In this document: one piece after another, positions 8,812 to 18,949 of the stretch | Layout of the letters: every line of letters begins with the position of its first letter | How positions within the stretch are numbered: position 1 is the stretch's first letter | Source: Agarivorans litoreus | GTDB lineage: Bacteria > Pseudomonadota > Gammaproteobacteria > Enterobacterales > Celerinatantimonadaceae | Assembly: GCF_019649015.1 (NCBI RefSeq) | Contig: NZ_BLPI01000001.1 | Location: 3,281,001-3,345,000 of the forward strand | Reading direction: 5' to 3' | Length of the DNA stretch: 64,000 nucleotides | Notes under the pieces: model-generated | Database searches by the model: none | What the model saw: the letters and a program-made list of their open reading frames with translations, nothing else | Told to the model about the DNA's origin: nothing | Translations under genes and position numbers: made by a program

Positions 8812-10224
8812 TTATTTCGCTCGCTTAATGCCAATATCTTGGTAGTTAACTTGGCTAATGGCTAAACCCTGCCAGTTACCAAAGGATTTGGCTTGGCTTG
8901 TTTTTGCTTGATAAAAATAAGGTTGGCGCAAAGCGGATTGCTCTGCAGGCATGGCAAAGTATAAACGGGCACTTTCGCCATTTAGTTGAGCGCTAGTGAG
9001 ATAGGCGACGAGTGCATGCTCGAGCGCGTGGTAATCACTTTTCCAAAGATGAATTTTGAGCCCCTGATTGGCAACCGGATAGGTGCCGCCATCTTCGGCG
9101 ATAAAGCGCTCAAACCATTGTGGATAGGTATTAGCTAGGTAACGTTTAGCCTCAGGTTCAACCAAAGCTAAGCTCGCCGCCGCTTGGTCTAGTTCTGCAT
9201 ACTCCCACCAAATAGCTGGAGCGCCATTGGGCAGGCGACGCCACCCGCCTTCGCCTTGTTCAATAAAGGCGGCTTGCAAGGTGGCCTGAAGGCCTTGCTT
9301 ACTTTGGCTAACAAGTTGCTGTTGGCCTAAATACTCGGCGGCTAACCAACTCATCCACCAAGATTTAGCCGTGTGACCAAAATCATTATGGCGGGCAGAG
9401 TCTGGTTGGTAATTATCGCCGTGCTTGGTGCCCCAAAAACGAAAATCATCGGGGCGCAAAAACTGCTGCGTGATGGTGTTTAGCAGTTTAGAAAGATCAT
9501 TATCCCACTGGCTTTTGTGAGGTTCTGGTAGCAATGGCGATATTAGCAACATATAGGCGTTTATTTGGTCGAGTTGCGCTACAAGCTCAACTTCTTCTCC
9601 AGTGCCGTTGGTGGAAGCCGCATTTACCCAGCGCAAGCGCTGTTGTTGCTCGTCCCAATATTTATCAAATATGTAATCTTTAACTTTTAGTAAGTCGTTG
9701 AGTACTGCTTTATCGCCAGTTAAGTAGTAGTAAAAGGCCATGCCTAATTGAGCGTAGGCAAGGTCTTGAGTGGTACGTTGTTTAGCTGAAAATTTTGATT
9801 GTCCGTTTTCGGTCACACTCACTACCGAGCCTTGCTCTTCTAATAAATGCGTGCGCAAGTAGTCAACGCCAGCCTTGGCGAGTTGCAAGGCCTGCTTATC
9901 ACCGGTGAGGTGAAAGATCACACCATAAACAAAGGTGTGCCTAGCCTGCATGCGGGTGTAGCTTTCTCCTAAATGGGGTTTCATCCAGCTGGGAGCCGCG
10001 TTGAGCTCAGAACAGGGGCTAGCTTGAGTAAAAGCGGAGCCGTCGTTACAACGAAAAGTGGGAAAGTTACCCATCGGCGAGCCATGGGCATCTTGGTGTA
10101 GCCAAAAAGGAGCCAGCTCGTTTTCTACGCTATCAAGCCAGCGTTGGGCAGAAGGGATTTGCAAATCGCCTGCTTGGGCATTGCCGTTAGCAATTAAACA
10201 CACACTGAGTAATACTCGTTTCAC
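8812..10224 (-). CDS. Secreted protein with (alpha/alpha)6-barrel, AGE-like
   Basis: 470 residues starting at GTG, with AGGAAA upstream and a signal peptide ending near NAQA (residue 18). The region SYTRMQARHTFVYGVIFHLTGD followed by ALQLAKAGVDYLRTHLL resembles the N-acylglucosamine 2-epimerase/six-hairpin fold, as do repeated Trp- and Tyr-rich helical pairs further on. A role on sugars or oligosaccharides in the periplasm is plausible next to the lactonase gene, but the reaction cannot be assigned. Other six-hairpin glycosidase families are possible. Confidence 0.7.
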   Translation of the reverse strand: MKRVLLSVCLIANGNAQAGDLQIPSAQRWLDSVENELAPFWLHQDAHGSPMGNFPTFRCNDGSAFTQASPCSELNAAPSWMKPHLGESYTRMQARHTFVYGVIFHLTGDKQALQLAKAGVDYLRTHLLEEQGSVVSVTENGQSKFSAKQRTTQDLAYAQLGMAFYYYLTGDKAVLNDLLKVKDYIFDKYWDEQQQRLRWVNAASTNGTGEEVELVAQLDQINAYMLLISPLLPEPHKSQWDNDLSKLLNTITQQFLRPDDFRFWGTKHGDNYQPDSARHNDFGHTAKSWWMSWLAAEYLGQQQLVSQSKQGLQATLQAAFIEQGEGGWRRLPNGAPAIWWEYAELDQAAASLALVEPEAKRYLANTYPQWFERFIAEDGGTYPVANQGLKIHLWKSDYHALEHALVAYLTSAQLNGESARLYFAMPAEQSALRQPYFYQAKTSQAKSFGNWQGLAISQVNYQDIGIKRAK

Positions 10225-10375
10225 AGTCTATTTCCTCAAGCTAAAACGCCATCGCTTAAGAGTTTATCTGAGCATGAATAGAAAAAATCAGTGTTAGTAC
10301 ACAGTTTTAGGTGACTTATTGATAGATAAGATGGTTGGAAGATAGGCGATAGTAATGTGCTATCGCCTATAAGGT

Positions 10376-11431
10376 TTACCCGCGTTGTTTCAAATGCTTA
10401 ACACTGTTTTGAACACGTCGATAAAACTTGCCTAAGTCTCTATCGGTGGCTCGTCGCTCAGCTACGCTGGCGGCGTTAAACTGTTGCTCACGCATTAGCT
10501 TGTGGTAGTTCACTAAGCGCCTTTCATCTAGTAAGCCCCGGCTTATGGCTTGTTGCACTTGGCAGCCGGGCTCACTGTTGTGTTGGCAATCGGCGAACTT
10601 ACATTGCTCGGCGAGCTCAGTGATATCGTTGAAGGTGGCATTTACCCCTTCTTCACAATCGCTGAGTTGTAGCTCACGCATACCGGGAGTGTCTAGCAGT
10701 AAGCCGCCGTTCTCCATTAGATGCATTGAGCGCGCCGTGGTTGTGTGCCTACCTTTACTATCGGCTTCTCTAATTTCCCCTGTTTGGCTAGTTTGTTCAC
10801 CTAATAGCGTATTAATTAGGGTAGATTTGCCCACCCCTGAAGAGCCCATAAAAGCAACCGTTTGGCCCTGCTTACACCAAGGGTTAAGTTTAGCCACCTC
10901 GTTGGCATCCAGCGAGTTGACTGCTTCAACCATTAACATGGGATCAAGCTTTTGTACTTGCTGGATAAAGCTGGGTACGTCGTCACAAGTATCGGCTTTA
11001 GTTAGCACCACCACTGGGTCTACTTTTGCTTCATTAGCTAAGGCCAAATAACGTTCAATACGGCTTAGATTAAAGTTATTGTTCAATGAACATACGATAA
11101 ATACCGTGTCTACATTGGCGGCAATTAGCTGTAGTTCTGCACGGGTACCTACTGCCTTACGGCTAAATAGGGTAGCGGGTTCGAGTTGCTTTACAAATTT
11201 AGCCTCGGGTGTATTGGCTTGCTCTAACAATAACCAGTCACCTACGGCCATTTTAGGCATATTGGGGTGAATGGTGATGCGTTGTAAGCCAAGTTCACTG
11301 GCGACCAAATATTCACTGCGGTGCTGTTCAAATACGCGCGCAGCAGTGTACGAACTTAGTTCGTCTAAATTAAGTTGTTGTTGAAAAAAGGGTTTCCATC
11401 CAAGTTGAGACAGAGAAAAAGAAATACCCAT
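10376..11431 (-). CDS. rsgA: Ribosome small-subunit-dependent GTPase A paralogue (RsgA/YjeQ family)
   Basis: 351 residues in the circularly permuted order of RsgA. An OB-fold N-terminus comes first, then G4 (TKAD, 144-147), G1 (GSSGVGKST, 196-204) and G3 (DTPG, 247-250), and last a zinc site with C277, C282, H284 and C290. The family helps 30S subunit maturation and hydrolyses GTP when bound to 30S. The N-terminus (LGWKPFFQQQL) is unlike the basic N-terminus of the E. coli protein and resembles a second RsgA type found as a paralogue in marine gammaproteobacteria. A canonical copy may therefore exist elsewhere. Confidence 0.92.
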   Translation of the reverse strand: MGISFSLSQLGWKPFFQQQLNLDELSSYTAARVFEQHRSEYLVASELGLQRITIHPNMPKMAVGDWLLLEQANTPEAKFVKQLEPATLFSRKAVGTRAELQLIAANVDTVFIVCSLNNNFNLSRIERYLALANEAKVDPVVVLTKADTCDDVPSFIQQVQKLDPMLMVEAVNSLDANEVAKLNPWCKQGQTVAFMGSSGVGKSTLINTLLGEQTSQTGEIREADSKGRHTTTARSMHLMENGGLLLDTPGMRELQLSDCEEGVNATFNDITELAEQCKFADCQHNSEPGCQVQQAISRGLLDERRLVNYHKLMREQQFNAASVAERRATDRDLGKFYRRVQNSVKHLKQRG

Positions 11432-11774
11432 TTGAGATTACCCCAAGCACAGTTGTGCTATAAAAAGAATATAGGGGTCGTTGTTACGCCCCGGTAATAA
11501 CCGGGCTGAGCAGGAGTAACAGAGTTACGCTTGTTCCTGAGCCCGAGAAGGTGTGATTACAATCATTTTGTATCCTCGCTATTGACTAAAAATCGGCTAA
11601 ATAATAGCAAATGATGTGAGCTAACCCCACAATTACTTGAATCACTATTGAGACAAATCAGGTCTTGGATCTTTAAGGCTTAACAGCCACACTGTTTAAA
11701 ACGATCTTATGAATAACTGCGTATAGCTTATACAAGCTTAATTACTAACACGAGCAAGAGAAGTGGAGTAGGGT
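11432..11774. other. Intergenic region with a structured GC-rich palindrome before rsgA
   Basis: The region between divergent rsgA and pirin genes. It contains a small palindrome CCCGGTAATAACCGGG (about 11489-11504). Overlapping it is a longer interrupted hairpin at 11502-11545, whose arms are CGGGCT/AGCCCG, CAGGA/TCCTG and GTAAC/GTTAC. These could be a leader structure of the rsgA mRNA or a small RNA. No open frame is supported here. Confidence 0.4.
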
Positions 11775-12485
11775 ATGCATTATTTTCGACCCGCAGGTGA
11801 ACGCGGATTTGTTGATTTAGGTTGGCTTAAAAGTCAGCATAGTTTTTCCTTTGCCAATTATTACGACCCTAAGCACATGGGGTATTCAGTATTGCGAGTT
11901 ATTAATCAAGATAGTGTTGCCCCCAGCAAGGGTTTTGACACCCATCAGCATAAAGATATGGAAATCATTTCCTACGTAACCCATGGCGCCGTTGAGCATA
12001 AAGATAGCATGGGTAATCGTTATCAAGTTCCTGCCGGCGATATTCAAGTCATGAGTGCAGGCACTGGGATTAGTCATTCCGAGTTTAATTGCTCTGATGT
12101 AGATGACTTAGAGTTTTTGCAAATTTGGATTAAACCGCAGCAAACCGGTTTGCCTCCTGCCTACCAGCAAGCGCGGATTAGCCAAGGGGAGTTTCTAACC
12201 CCACTTGTCACTCCTGATGGCCGCGATGGTTCGCTAATTATGAATCAAGACGCTGCTCTCTATCGCCTTGCACTTAAGCCGAATAGCCAATTTGAATTAG
12301 AAGTGATGAAAGCGTGTGGCTATTTGCATGTGGTAAGCGGTGCAGCAAACTTGCAGCAAGCTTCTGGTAGTGCTTATACGGTTCGACCCGGCGATGGGGT
12401 AGGTATATCAGGTGATGAAGCCTTAAGCGTAAAAACGGAAAGCTACGCCCTAGAAGCGCTTTGGTTTGATTTGCCCAGTGCCTAA
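11775..12485 (+). CDS. Pirin family protein (YhaK/quercetinase-like bicupin)
   Basis: 236 residues, typical of short bacterial pirins. It shows GWLKSQHSFSFANYYDP, then the metal-binding cupin motif FDTHQHKDMEIISYVTHGAVEHKDSMG, then QVMSAGTGISHSE. The two His in HQH, the Glu and the later His are the expected metal ligands. Relatives act on quercetin or as redox-sensitive regulators. The biological role is unknown here. It stands alone and is followed by a 10-base-stem hairpin. Confidence 0.92.
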   Translation: MHYFRPAGERGFVDLGWLKSQHSFSFANYYDPKHMGYSVLRVINQDSVAPSKGFDTHQHKDMEIISYVTHGAVEHKDSMGNRYQVPAGDIQVMSAGTGISHSEFNCSDVDDLEFLQIWIKPQQTGLPPAYQQARISQGEFLTPLVTPDGRDGSLIMNQDAALYRLALKPNSQFELEVMKACGYLHVVSGAANLQQASGSAYTVRPGDGVGISGDEALSVKTESYALEALWFDLPSA

Positions 12486-12550
12486 GCCCAAGGGTAACTT
12501 TAATCTAAATTGGATTAAAATCTCTCCGGCAAACTAAACGATATTGACTG

Positions 12551-12574
12551 ATATGGCAGCGCCAGCTGCCATAT
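12551..12574 (+). terminator. Hairpin after pirin gene, probable terminator
   Basis: Perfect ten-base stem ATATGGCAGC / GCTGCCATAT with a GCCA loop, 66 bases past the pirin stop. The T-tract after it is poor, so this could also be a protein-binding palindrome. Confidence 0.45.
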
Positions 12575-12753
12575 TCCTATACTTATCATTAATGTGAATT
12601 GTATCGCCGCAAATCTCCCTTTCTATTCGGCAGCTTGCAAGTAATAGACTACTCTTTTAGTGAGTGTTTAAGCTAGGTAACTCTCTACTTCTTTCAATAA
12701 ATCATCAGCTTAAGTGCCCGTTGATATGACACATCAGACTTGGATAAAGGAAT

Positions 12754-15700
12754 ATGCTGAGCCGAATCACCGCTGTAATTGGAGCGATATTAAGTTTACT
12801 GCTAGCGGTTAACGCTTGGTCTCAATCTCAAGTTGAAGAGTTTACTCAACAAGAAAAACAATGGATTGCTGAGAATACGGTGGTATCAGTAGCCCCCGAT
12901 GCAAACTTTTACCCCTATGCATTTATTAACCTTCAAGGTGATTTTGATGGAGTGACTCGCTCGTACCTTGATGTTATTGAAGAAATTTCTGGGCTGCGTT
13001 TCGATTACAAACTGGGAATGCAATGGAAGGACATGTTGCAGGGCTTAAAAAGCGGCGAGTTCTCGTTGATTCCAATGATGTACTTAGACTCAGCAAAACA
13101 AGACTATGTAAATTACTCGCAACCCTTTTTACTACATACTGAATATGTGTTTACCCAAAACGATGCTCCCATCATTAGTGGCGTCGATGATTTAGCCGGA
13201 AAAGTGGTTGCCATTGTAGAAGGGTTTGAGCAGGCCAACTGGTTAAAGACAAATTTTCCACAGTTAGAGTTTAAAACCTATCCTGAGCTGTCGCATACAC
13301 TGCAAGCAGTGTCTGATGGCGAGGCTTATGCCGCCATTGCCGAGTTGAGTTCTGCACTATATATCAAAAACAAATTGCGTTTAAGCAATATTAAAAATAA
13401 CTCGGTGGTATCGGGTAGAAAAGATATTCCTATTCACATGGGCTTGGCAAAACACTCTTCAATATTGCTATCCATCATCAATAAATCAATAGCACAAATC
13501 GACATTGCTACGCGAAACACAATTCGTGGGCGATGGTTAACCGACAGCTCATCTCAGCAGTTACTCCCCGGGGCATTTGGTTATGGCCGACCTCCCTACA
13601 TGTATGACCAAAGCTCTGAAGTGGGCCTTGAGCTGGAAATTGTTCGCAGGGTACTCGCCTCAATTGGTTACCAATTGGGAGCCATAGAACAAATTCCTAC
13701 AGTACGGGCTCATCAAATATTAAGTGAAGATCAAAGCTTAGATTTTTCGGCCGGCTTAGTGGCAAAAGAAGATGATGAGTTATTTTATTCCGACAACATT
13801 GTGCAGTTTCACAATGTAGCATTAACCCGTAAAACCGAACAGCTCAATATTACTAAGGCATCTCAGCTTAGTGAGTTTAGCGTTACGGCTTTTGAGGGCG
13901 CAGCTGAACAGCTAGGGGAGACTTTAGCTGGAGTGGCTAAAGTCTCGTCCCGCTACCGAGAATATAGTGTTCAAGAGCAGTCATTAGAACAGTTTTTCTC
14001 CGGCAATGCTCAAGTGATTATCGCAGATCAAACCTTACTGGAGTGGACGATAAAGCATTCGGGCCTAACTGCCTTACAGTTGAGTGATTTTATTGTTCAC
14101 GATATTTTTGAACAAGCCGATGTGGGTTATGCCGTTGCTTTTAGAAATGACTATTATCGCGACATTTTTAATCAAGCTTTGCAGGCGTTTAAGCAAAGTG
14201 CAGCTTACGCCGAACTTAGTGATTTATACGCAAATTCAGACTTTAGCAACCAAATAAAGCGCGCCAGTTTATTAAGTGATGTGCTTGCGCCATACATTTT
14301 TAATGATGATCTCAAAACCATTAAACACATTGCTGGTATTTTTCAGAAAAACTCAAACATAAAAGCCATTGTAGTGAGTTCGGACTCTCCGCCTAAGGTG
14401 ATATTTAAAGCTCAGGAAATAGATGGGCAATTAAAAGAAGTGGACGTATTACAAATTAGCCACCTAAGTAAGTTATCCAAAGAGAGTTATTTTGTGCATA
14501 ACAATAGCCCCGATAAAGTAGGGGAGGTAACGCTATATTTCGAAGCCACAAGTACCTCACAAATTGGCAGCCCCAGTATTCCTAATATCAGCCGATTTGA
14601 TTTGTTAAATGAAAAGCAAACCGCCGACTTGCGAGATAGTTATGAGCGCCACCAGTTATCTGGTCAGCAAATTAATTTCACCAAAGAAGAATTAGCCTGG
14701 ATGGCAGATAACCCAGAAGTTGCGGTTGCGGTTGACCCTGCTGCTTTGCCCTATGAAGCTTTCGATGAAGACGGCAATTTTATCGGAATAGTGGCGGACT
14801 ATTTACAGTTATTAAGTGTAAACACTGGTTTAATACTTAAGCCAGTGCCTGTGGCTAGTTGGCAAGATTCTCTTAAGTTGATTCAAAATCGCGAGGTAAA
14901 GCTAGTATCTGCTGCACTAAACAATAAGTGGCTGGAGCTAGATTATCACCCTGCGCTGCCTTTAGTGGAAAGCGAGCTAGCTTATTTGGGTTTAGAGCGA
15001 GATGGCTATTTTGGTTCAGCTGAACAGTTGGCGGGTAAGAAAATAGGCATTATAAAAGGCGCCTCTCAAACACGCAGTATTGTTAATCGTTATCCCGATA
15101 TTGACTGGCAATACCCAGAAAACACCGAGCAAGGCATTGTTGCTGTAGCCGATGGCGAATATCACGGCATGGTCGATAGCTTGTTGGTGCTCAATTACAT
15201 GATTCAAACTCGTGGTTACAGTCAAATGGCTATTACAGCTGATTTTGACCGAGAAGTCGTATCTACCTTGTTTGTGATAAAGTCAGAGCCTCTGCTACAT
15301 AGCATCATAAACAAAGCGATTGATGCCATAAGCCAACAGCAAAGTAATGACATTACATTAAGCTGGGTACCTAACAAACTGGTTGAAAAAGTAGACTACG
15401 GTTTGGTTACTCAGATCTCTATGGGTGCCTTGGTATTAATACTTTTAACGCTGTTTTGGAACCGAAAACTGGCCTCACATATCAAAGCCAGAGAGTTAGC
15501 AGAGCAAAAAATTCAACAACGTGAGCAGCTGCTGTTCGATATGCTCAACGCTGCACCGATTGGGGTGGCTATAGTACAAAACAATAAAACTGTTTTTTCT
15601 AATAAGACCTGCCGTGACATGTTTGGTGTGGCTGCAAACGAGCTGGATGATTTTCAAGTTACCAATATTTATTGTGATATTAGCCAGCGCGATGAATGCT

Positions 15701-18147
15701 ATCGAAGATTGGCGCAAGGAGAAGCTGTGGCCAATGTTGAAATGGATTTTAAACGCACCGATGGTAGCCAGTTTATCGGCTCGGCTAACTACTTAAATAC
15801 CCAGTTTAAAGACCAGCCAGCGGTATTGTTTTGGTGTTATGACATTAGTGAACTTAAAGATCTGAATAATCAGCTGAGCTTGGCCATTGATGAAGCTGAC
15901 AATGCCAACCAAGCTAAATCAGATTTCTTGGCTAATATGAGCCATGAAATTCGTACCCCAATGAATGCCATTATTGGCATGACTCACTTGGCGCTAAATG
16001 CGCAGCTGGACCGAAAAACTCGCGGTTACCTAAATAAAGTCTCCCATGCAGCGGCTTCTTTGCTTGGGATCATTAACGATATTCTCGATTTCTCGAAAAT
16101 TGAAGCTGGCAAACTAGACATGGAATGCTTAGATATTAGCATACAAGATATCTTACAAAACCAGCTCAATTTAATTGAGTTAAAAGCTCAGGATAAAGGG
16201 GTTGAGGTGCTCACAGTGGTCGAGCCTTCGGTGCCGCATAACCTAATGGGCGATCCGCTTCGCTTAGGGCAAATATTCACCAACTTGGCCAGCAATGCGA
16301 TTAAGTTTACTGAGCAGGGCGAAATTGCTTTCTCGGTTAAGTTATTGGAACAGCAAACCAACTGCGCCAAATTGCAGTTTTCGGTGCGCGACACGGGTAT
16401 TGGTATTTCGCCCGAGCAACAACAAAAACTGTTTCAATCGTTCACTCAAGCGGATGCCTCTACCACCCGTCAATACGGCGGAACTGGCTTAGGTTTAACT
16501 ATTTGTAAGCGATTAGTTGAGCTAATGGAGGGGGATATTTGGCTAGAGAGCGCCTTGGGTAAAGGTACCGAGTTCTTGTTTACGGCGTGGTTTAAGCTAA
16601 ATCATGAGCGGCCTGCCATGCGCAGTGCGATTAGCCCAACCAGCTTAGATAATATGTGCATTTTGGTGGTGGATGATAATGAAAGTGCTGCTGAAATTAT
16701 GGCCTCTATTGTGTCGTCTTTTGGCCCAGAAGTTAGCGTGGTGCATGCTGGCTCTGAAGCGCAGGCTTTAGTGGCTAAGCACCCTAACAAATTTGACGTA
16801 GCCATTGTTGATTGGAATATGCCAGATATGGACGGCGTTGCCACTTGTGAAGCGATTCGCCAAGAAGCTGGCAGTCATCCGGTGAAATTTATTATGGTGT
16901 CGGCTTATGACCATGCCCGTTTTAAAGCGCAAAGTGAAGATGCAGGCGTTAGTGCATATTTAGCTAAACCGATTACGGCTTCGGAAGTCTTTAACGCCAT
17001 AGCGGAAGCAAGTGGGCGTGATGTTGCCTTGTATACCCCGCTGGCCAAACTTAGCGACAAGCTCACTTTAGCCAAACAAAAGTTACAAGGTGCACATGTG
17101 TTGCTGGTGGAAGATAACGAGTTAAATCAAGATTTAGCCATAGAGCTACTGAACAGCATAGGGGTAAGTTGCGAGTTGGCAGAAAACGGCAAGTTGGCCG
17201 TGGATAAGCTTCGCCAAAGCCGTTTTGATGGTGTACTTATGGATATTCAAATGCCAGTGATGGATGGCTACACAGCAACTCAGAAGATCAGAGAGTTTGA
17301 TCTAGATGTGGCTATTATCGCTATGACCGCTAACGCCATGAGTGGCGATAGAGAGCGGGTGATAAGTGCTGGCATGAATGACTACATCAGCAAACCTATT
17401 GATGTTGAGGCTATGATAAACACTATGGCCGAGTGGATTAGCGCTTCTGGTTTGCAGCAAACAGCACCTATTAGTGCGCGAGAAGAGCCCATGCCTTCGG
17501 GGATTACTGAAGGCTTAAATCCCGAGATTATTGATCAGGCTGCCGGTTTAGCAACCTGTAATGGCAACGCCAACCTGTACTTCAAACTGCTGAATAAATT
17601 TAGTATTAACCAGCGCAGTTTTGCGGAACAGTTTGAGCAAGCTTGCGGCGAGTCAGACTGGGTATTAGCTACTCGTTTAATACATACTGTAAAAGGCAAC
17701 GCTGGGAATATTGGAGCGCTTTCATTGCAGGCCGCAGCTGCCGAACTTGAAGCGGTTGCTGCCAGTATCTTGTCGGCAGAGGGCAGCAATAGTTATAAAA
17801 ACAGTCACGAGCGGATCCAATCTTTATTGTCAGATGTAAGCACTTTGCTAGAGCTGGTCTTTCAAGAAATAGACTTGTTATTGCCTAAAGGCACTACTCA
17901 TGAAATAGCCGAAGACGACAGCCAACAACAACACAACCTGCAGCAACTTAAGGCTGAACTGAGCACCCTAGAAGCACAGTTGGAAGAGTGCGACGTTGAT
18001 GCAGTAGAGCGAATTGACGAACTAGCAGAGCTTGCTTTTCCGCCCGAGGTGAAAAAGCAATTGTTGGGCATTAACAAGGCCGCAGCTGAGTATGACTTTG
18101 AAGCTGCGAGTGAGCAGTTGCAGAGCTTAAAATCACTTCTCAGTTGA
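12754..18147 (+). CDS. BvgS-type hybrid sensor kinase with three periplasmic binding-protein domains
   Basis: 1797 residues, much longer than BvgS. Signal peptide to about 25; solute-binding type-3 domains at about 30-265, 268-490 and 640-870; an extra unassigned periplasmic segment at 490-635; a membrane helix near 885-905; PAS at about 925-1040. The kinase has H1064 (SHEIRTPMNA) and an HATPase at about 1170-1285. Two receiver domains carry D1353 and D1497, and the HPt domain has H1644 (HTVKGNAGN). This allows a full phosphorelay in one chain. About 100 helical residues follow the HPt. No output regulator lies next to it. AAGGA precedes the ATG. Confidence 0.93.
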   Translation: MLSRITAVIGAILSLLLAVNAWSQSQVEEFTQQEKQWIAENTVVSVAPDANFYPYAFINLQGDFDGVTRSYLDVIEEISGLRFDYKLGMQWKDMLQGLKSGEFSLIPMMYLDSAKQDYVNYSQPFLLHTEYVFTQNDAPIISGVDDLAGKVVAIVEGFEQANWLKTNFPQLEFKTYPELSHTLQAVSDGEAYAAIAELSSALYIKNKLRLSNIKNNSVVSGRKDIPIHMGLAKHSSILLSIINKSIAQIDIATRNTIRGRWLTDSSSQQLLPGAFGYGRPPYMYDQSSEVGLELEIVRRVLASIGYQLGAIEQIPTVRAHQILSEDQSLDFSAGLVAKEDDELFYSDNIVQFHNVALTRKTEQLNITKASQLSEFSVTAFEGAAEQLGETLAGVAKVSSRYREYSVQEQSLEQFFSGNAQVIIADQTLLEWTIKHSGLTALQLSDFIVHDIFEQADVGYAVAFRNDYYRDIFNQALQAFKQSAAYAELSDLYANSDFSNQIKRASLLSDVLAPYIFNDDLKTIKHIAGIFQKNSNIKAIVVSSDSPPKVIFKAQEIDGQLKEVDVLQISHLSKLSKESYFVHNNSPDKVGEVTLYFEATSTSQIGSPSIPNISRFDLLNEKQTADLRDSYERHQLSGQQINFTKEELAWMADNPEVAVAVDPAALPYEAFDEDGNFIGIVADYLQLLSVNTGLILKPVPVASWQDSLKLIQNREVKLVSAALNNKWLELDYHPALPLVESELAYLGLERDGYFGSAEQLAGKKIGIIKGASQTRSIVNRYPDIDWQYPENTEQGIVAVADGEYHGMVDSLLVLNYMIQTRGYSQMAITADFDREVVSTLFVIKSEPLLHSIINKAIDAISQQQSNDITLSWVPNKLVEKVDYGLVTQISMGALVLILLTLFWNRKLASHIKARELAEQKIQQREQLLFDMLNAAPIGVAIVQNNKTVFSNKTCRDMFGVAANELDDFQVTNIYCDISQRDECYRRLAQGEAVANVEMDFKRTDGSQFIGSANYLNTQFKDQPAVLFWCYDISELKDLNNQLSLAIDEADNANQAKSDFLANMSHEIRTPMNAIIGMTHLALNAQLDRKTRGYLNKVSHAAASLLGIINDILDFSKIEAGKLDMECLDISIQDILQNQLNLIELKAQDKGVEVLTVVEPSVPHNLMGDPLRLGQIFTNLASNAIKFTEQGEIAFSVKLLEQQTNCAKLQFSVRDTGIGISPEQQQKLFQSFTQADASTTRQYGGTGLGLTICKRLVELMEGDIWLESALGKGTEFLFTAWFKLNHERPAMRSAISPTSLDNMCILVVDDNESAAEIMASIVSSFGPEVSVVHAGSEAQALVAKHPNKFDVAIVDWNMPDMDGVATCEAIRQEAGSHPVKFIMVSAYDHARFKAQSEDAGVSAYLAKPITASEVFNAIAEASGRDVALYTPLAKLSDKLTLAKQKLQGAHVLLVEDNELNQDLAIELLNSIGVSCELAENGKLAVDKLRQSRFDGVLMDIQMPVMDGYTATQKIREFDLDVAIIAMTANAMSGDRERVISAGMNDYISKPIDVEAMINTMAEWISASGLQQTAPISAREEPMPSGITEGLNPEIIDQAAGLATCNGNANLYFKLLNKFSINQRSFAEQFEQACGESDWVLATRLIHTVKGNAGNIGALSLQAAAAELEAVAASILSAEGSNSYKNSHERIQSLLSDVSTLLELVFQEIDLLLPKGTTHEIAEDDSQQQHNLQQLKAELSTLEAQLEECDVDAVERIDELAELAFPPEVKKQLLGINKAAAEYDFEAASEQLQSLKSLLS

Positions 18148-18202
18148 TGCATATCATGAGAACCTGCGTTTCTGCTGCAAGCGCTCGATTATTCACTTAG
18201 GC

Positions 18203-18469
18203 TAGGGGCTGTTTATCTTTCGCGATTAAATTTTGTTCGTGAAAAAATCGTTTTAGGCGCGGCAAGGAGTGTGTAGCCTAGCATTCTAAGTAAACAGGCC
18301 TTAATAAAGCATAAAACGATTTTAGCCGAACCCTTCGGGCAGCGTTTGTGGCTTATTTCTACTGCGTTATCAGCTTCTCATGTAGGCTCACTACACATCA
18401 AAGCTTCTGCCTTGTATAAATAGTCCACAAACAGCTGCAAAAATCAGCTCGAAAGATAAACAGCCCCTA
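18203..18469 (-). repeat. MITE-like element, copy 1 (full length, inverted orientation)
   Basis: 267 bases bounded by perfect 20-base inverted repeats (TAGGGGCTGTTTATCTTTCG and its complement). Read on the minus strand it aligns along most of its length with the copy at 43607. Shared blocks include TTTTTGCAGC, AAGGCAG, GCTGCCCGAAGGGTTCGG and CGAACAAAATTT. It has no coding capacity. It fills most of the gap between the hybrid kinase and the small secreted protein. TA at both ends fits a TA target duplication. Confidence 0.8.
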
Positions 18470-18498
18470 GTAAATCGCATTTGGAAAAGGATAAACCA

Positions 18499-18900
18499 AT
18501 GATTAAGCCATTTTGCCTCAGTGTTGTTGCAATGCTTAGTGTGCTAGTGAGTTTGCCAGCGGCAGCATTTCCACAAGCTTCGGTGTCTTCAAATCAGCAA
18601 TTATTTGCTCAGTCGATTATTTATCATTCACTAAGTGGTCTTTGCGCAGCAAAACCTGGAAATAAAAGCTTAACTGGTGATTTTCAAGCCTGGCGATTGG
18701 GTAATCAAGAAGCAATTAAATTAGGGCGTGAAGAAGTTGCCGCTATGGCTAAACAGCAGGATAAACCAATGGATTCGGTGGTGTCTAACCTAGTTCACGT
18801 TGCGGAGCAGGAGTGGGGCCAGCTTGATAGCCAACAGCGTCAGCAAAAATGCCAAACTTTACAGGCTTTTCTTACTCAAGCAGAGGCTACAGTTCACTAA
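18499..18900 (+). CDS. Small secreted protein of unknown function
   Basis: About 133 residues from the ATG at 18499, which has AAGGA seven bases upstream. A signal peptide ends near PAAA, giving a small periplasmic or secreted protein. The mature part has two cysteines (in GLCAAKPG and QKCQT) that could form a disulfide, and a mostly helical Gln-rich remainder. I do not recognise the family. It lies between the MITE-like element and the convergent HAD gene. Confidence 0.7.
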   Translation: MIKPFCLSVVAMLSVLVSLPAAAFPQASVSSNQQLFAQSIIYHSLSGLCAAKPGNKSLTGDFQAWRLGNQEAIKLGREEVAAMAKQQDKPMDSVVSNLVHVAEQEWGQLDSQQRQQKCQTLQAFLTQAEATVH

Positions 18901-18949
18901 GTTGAGAGTAGGGCCCGCTTAGCCAATTCGCTCTCACGGGCAGTAAGAC

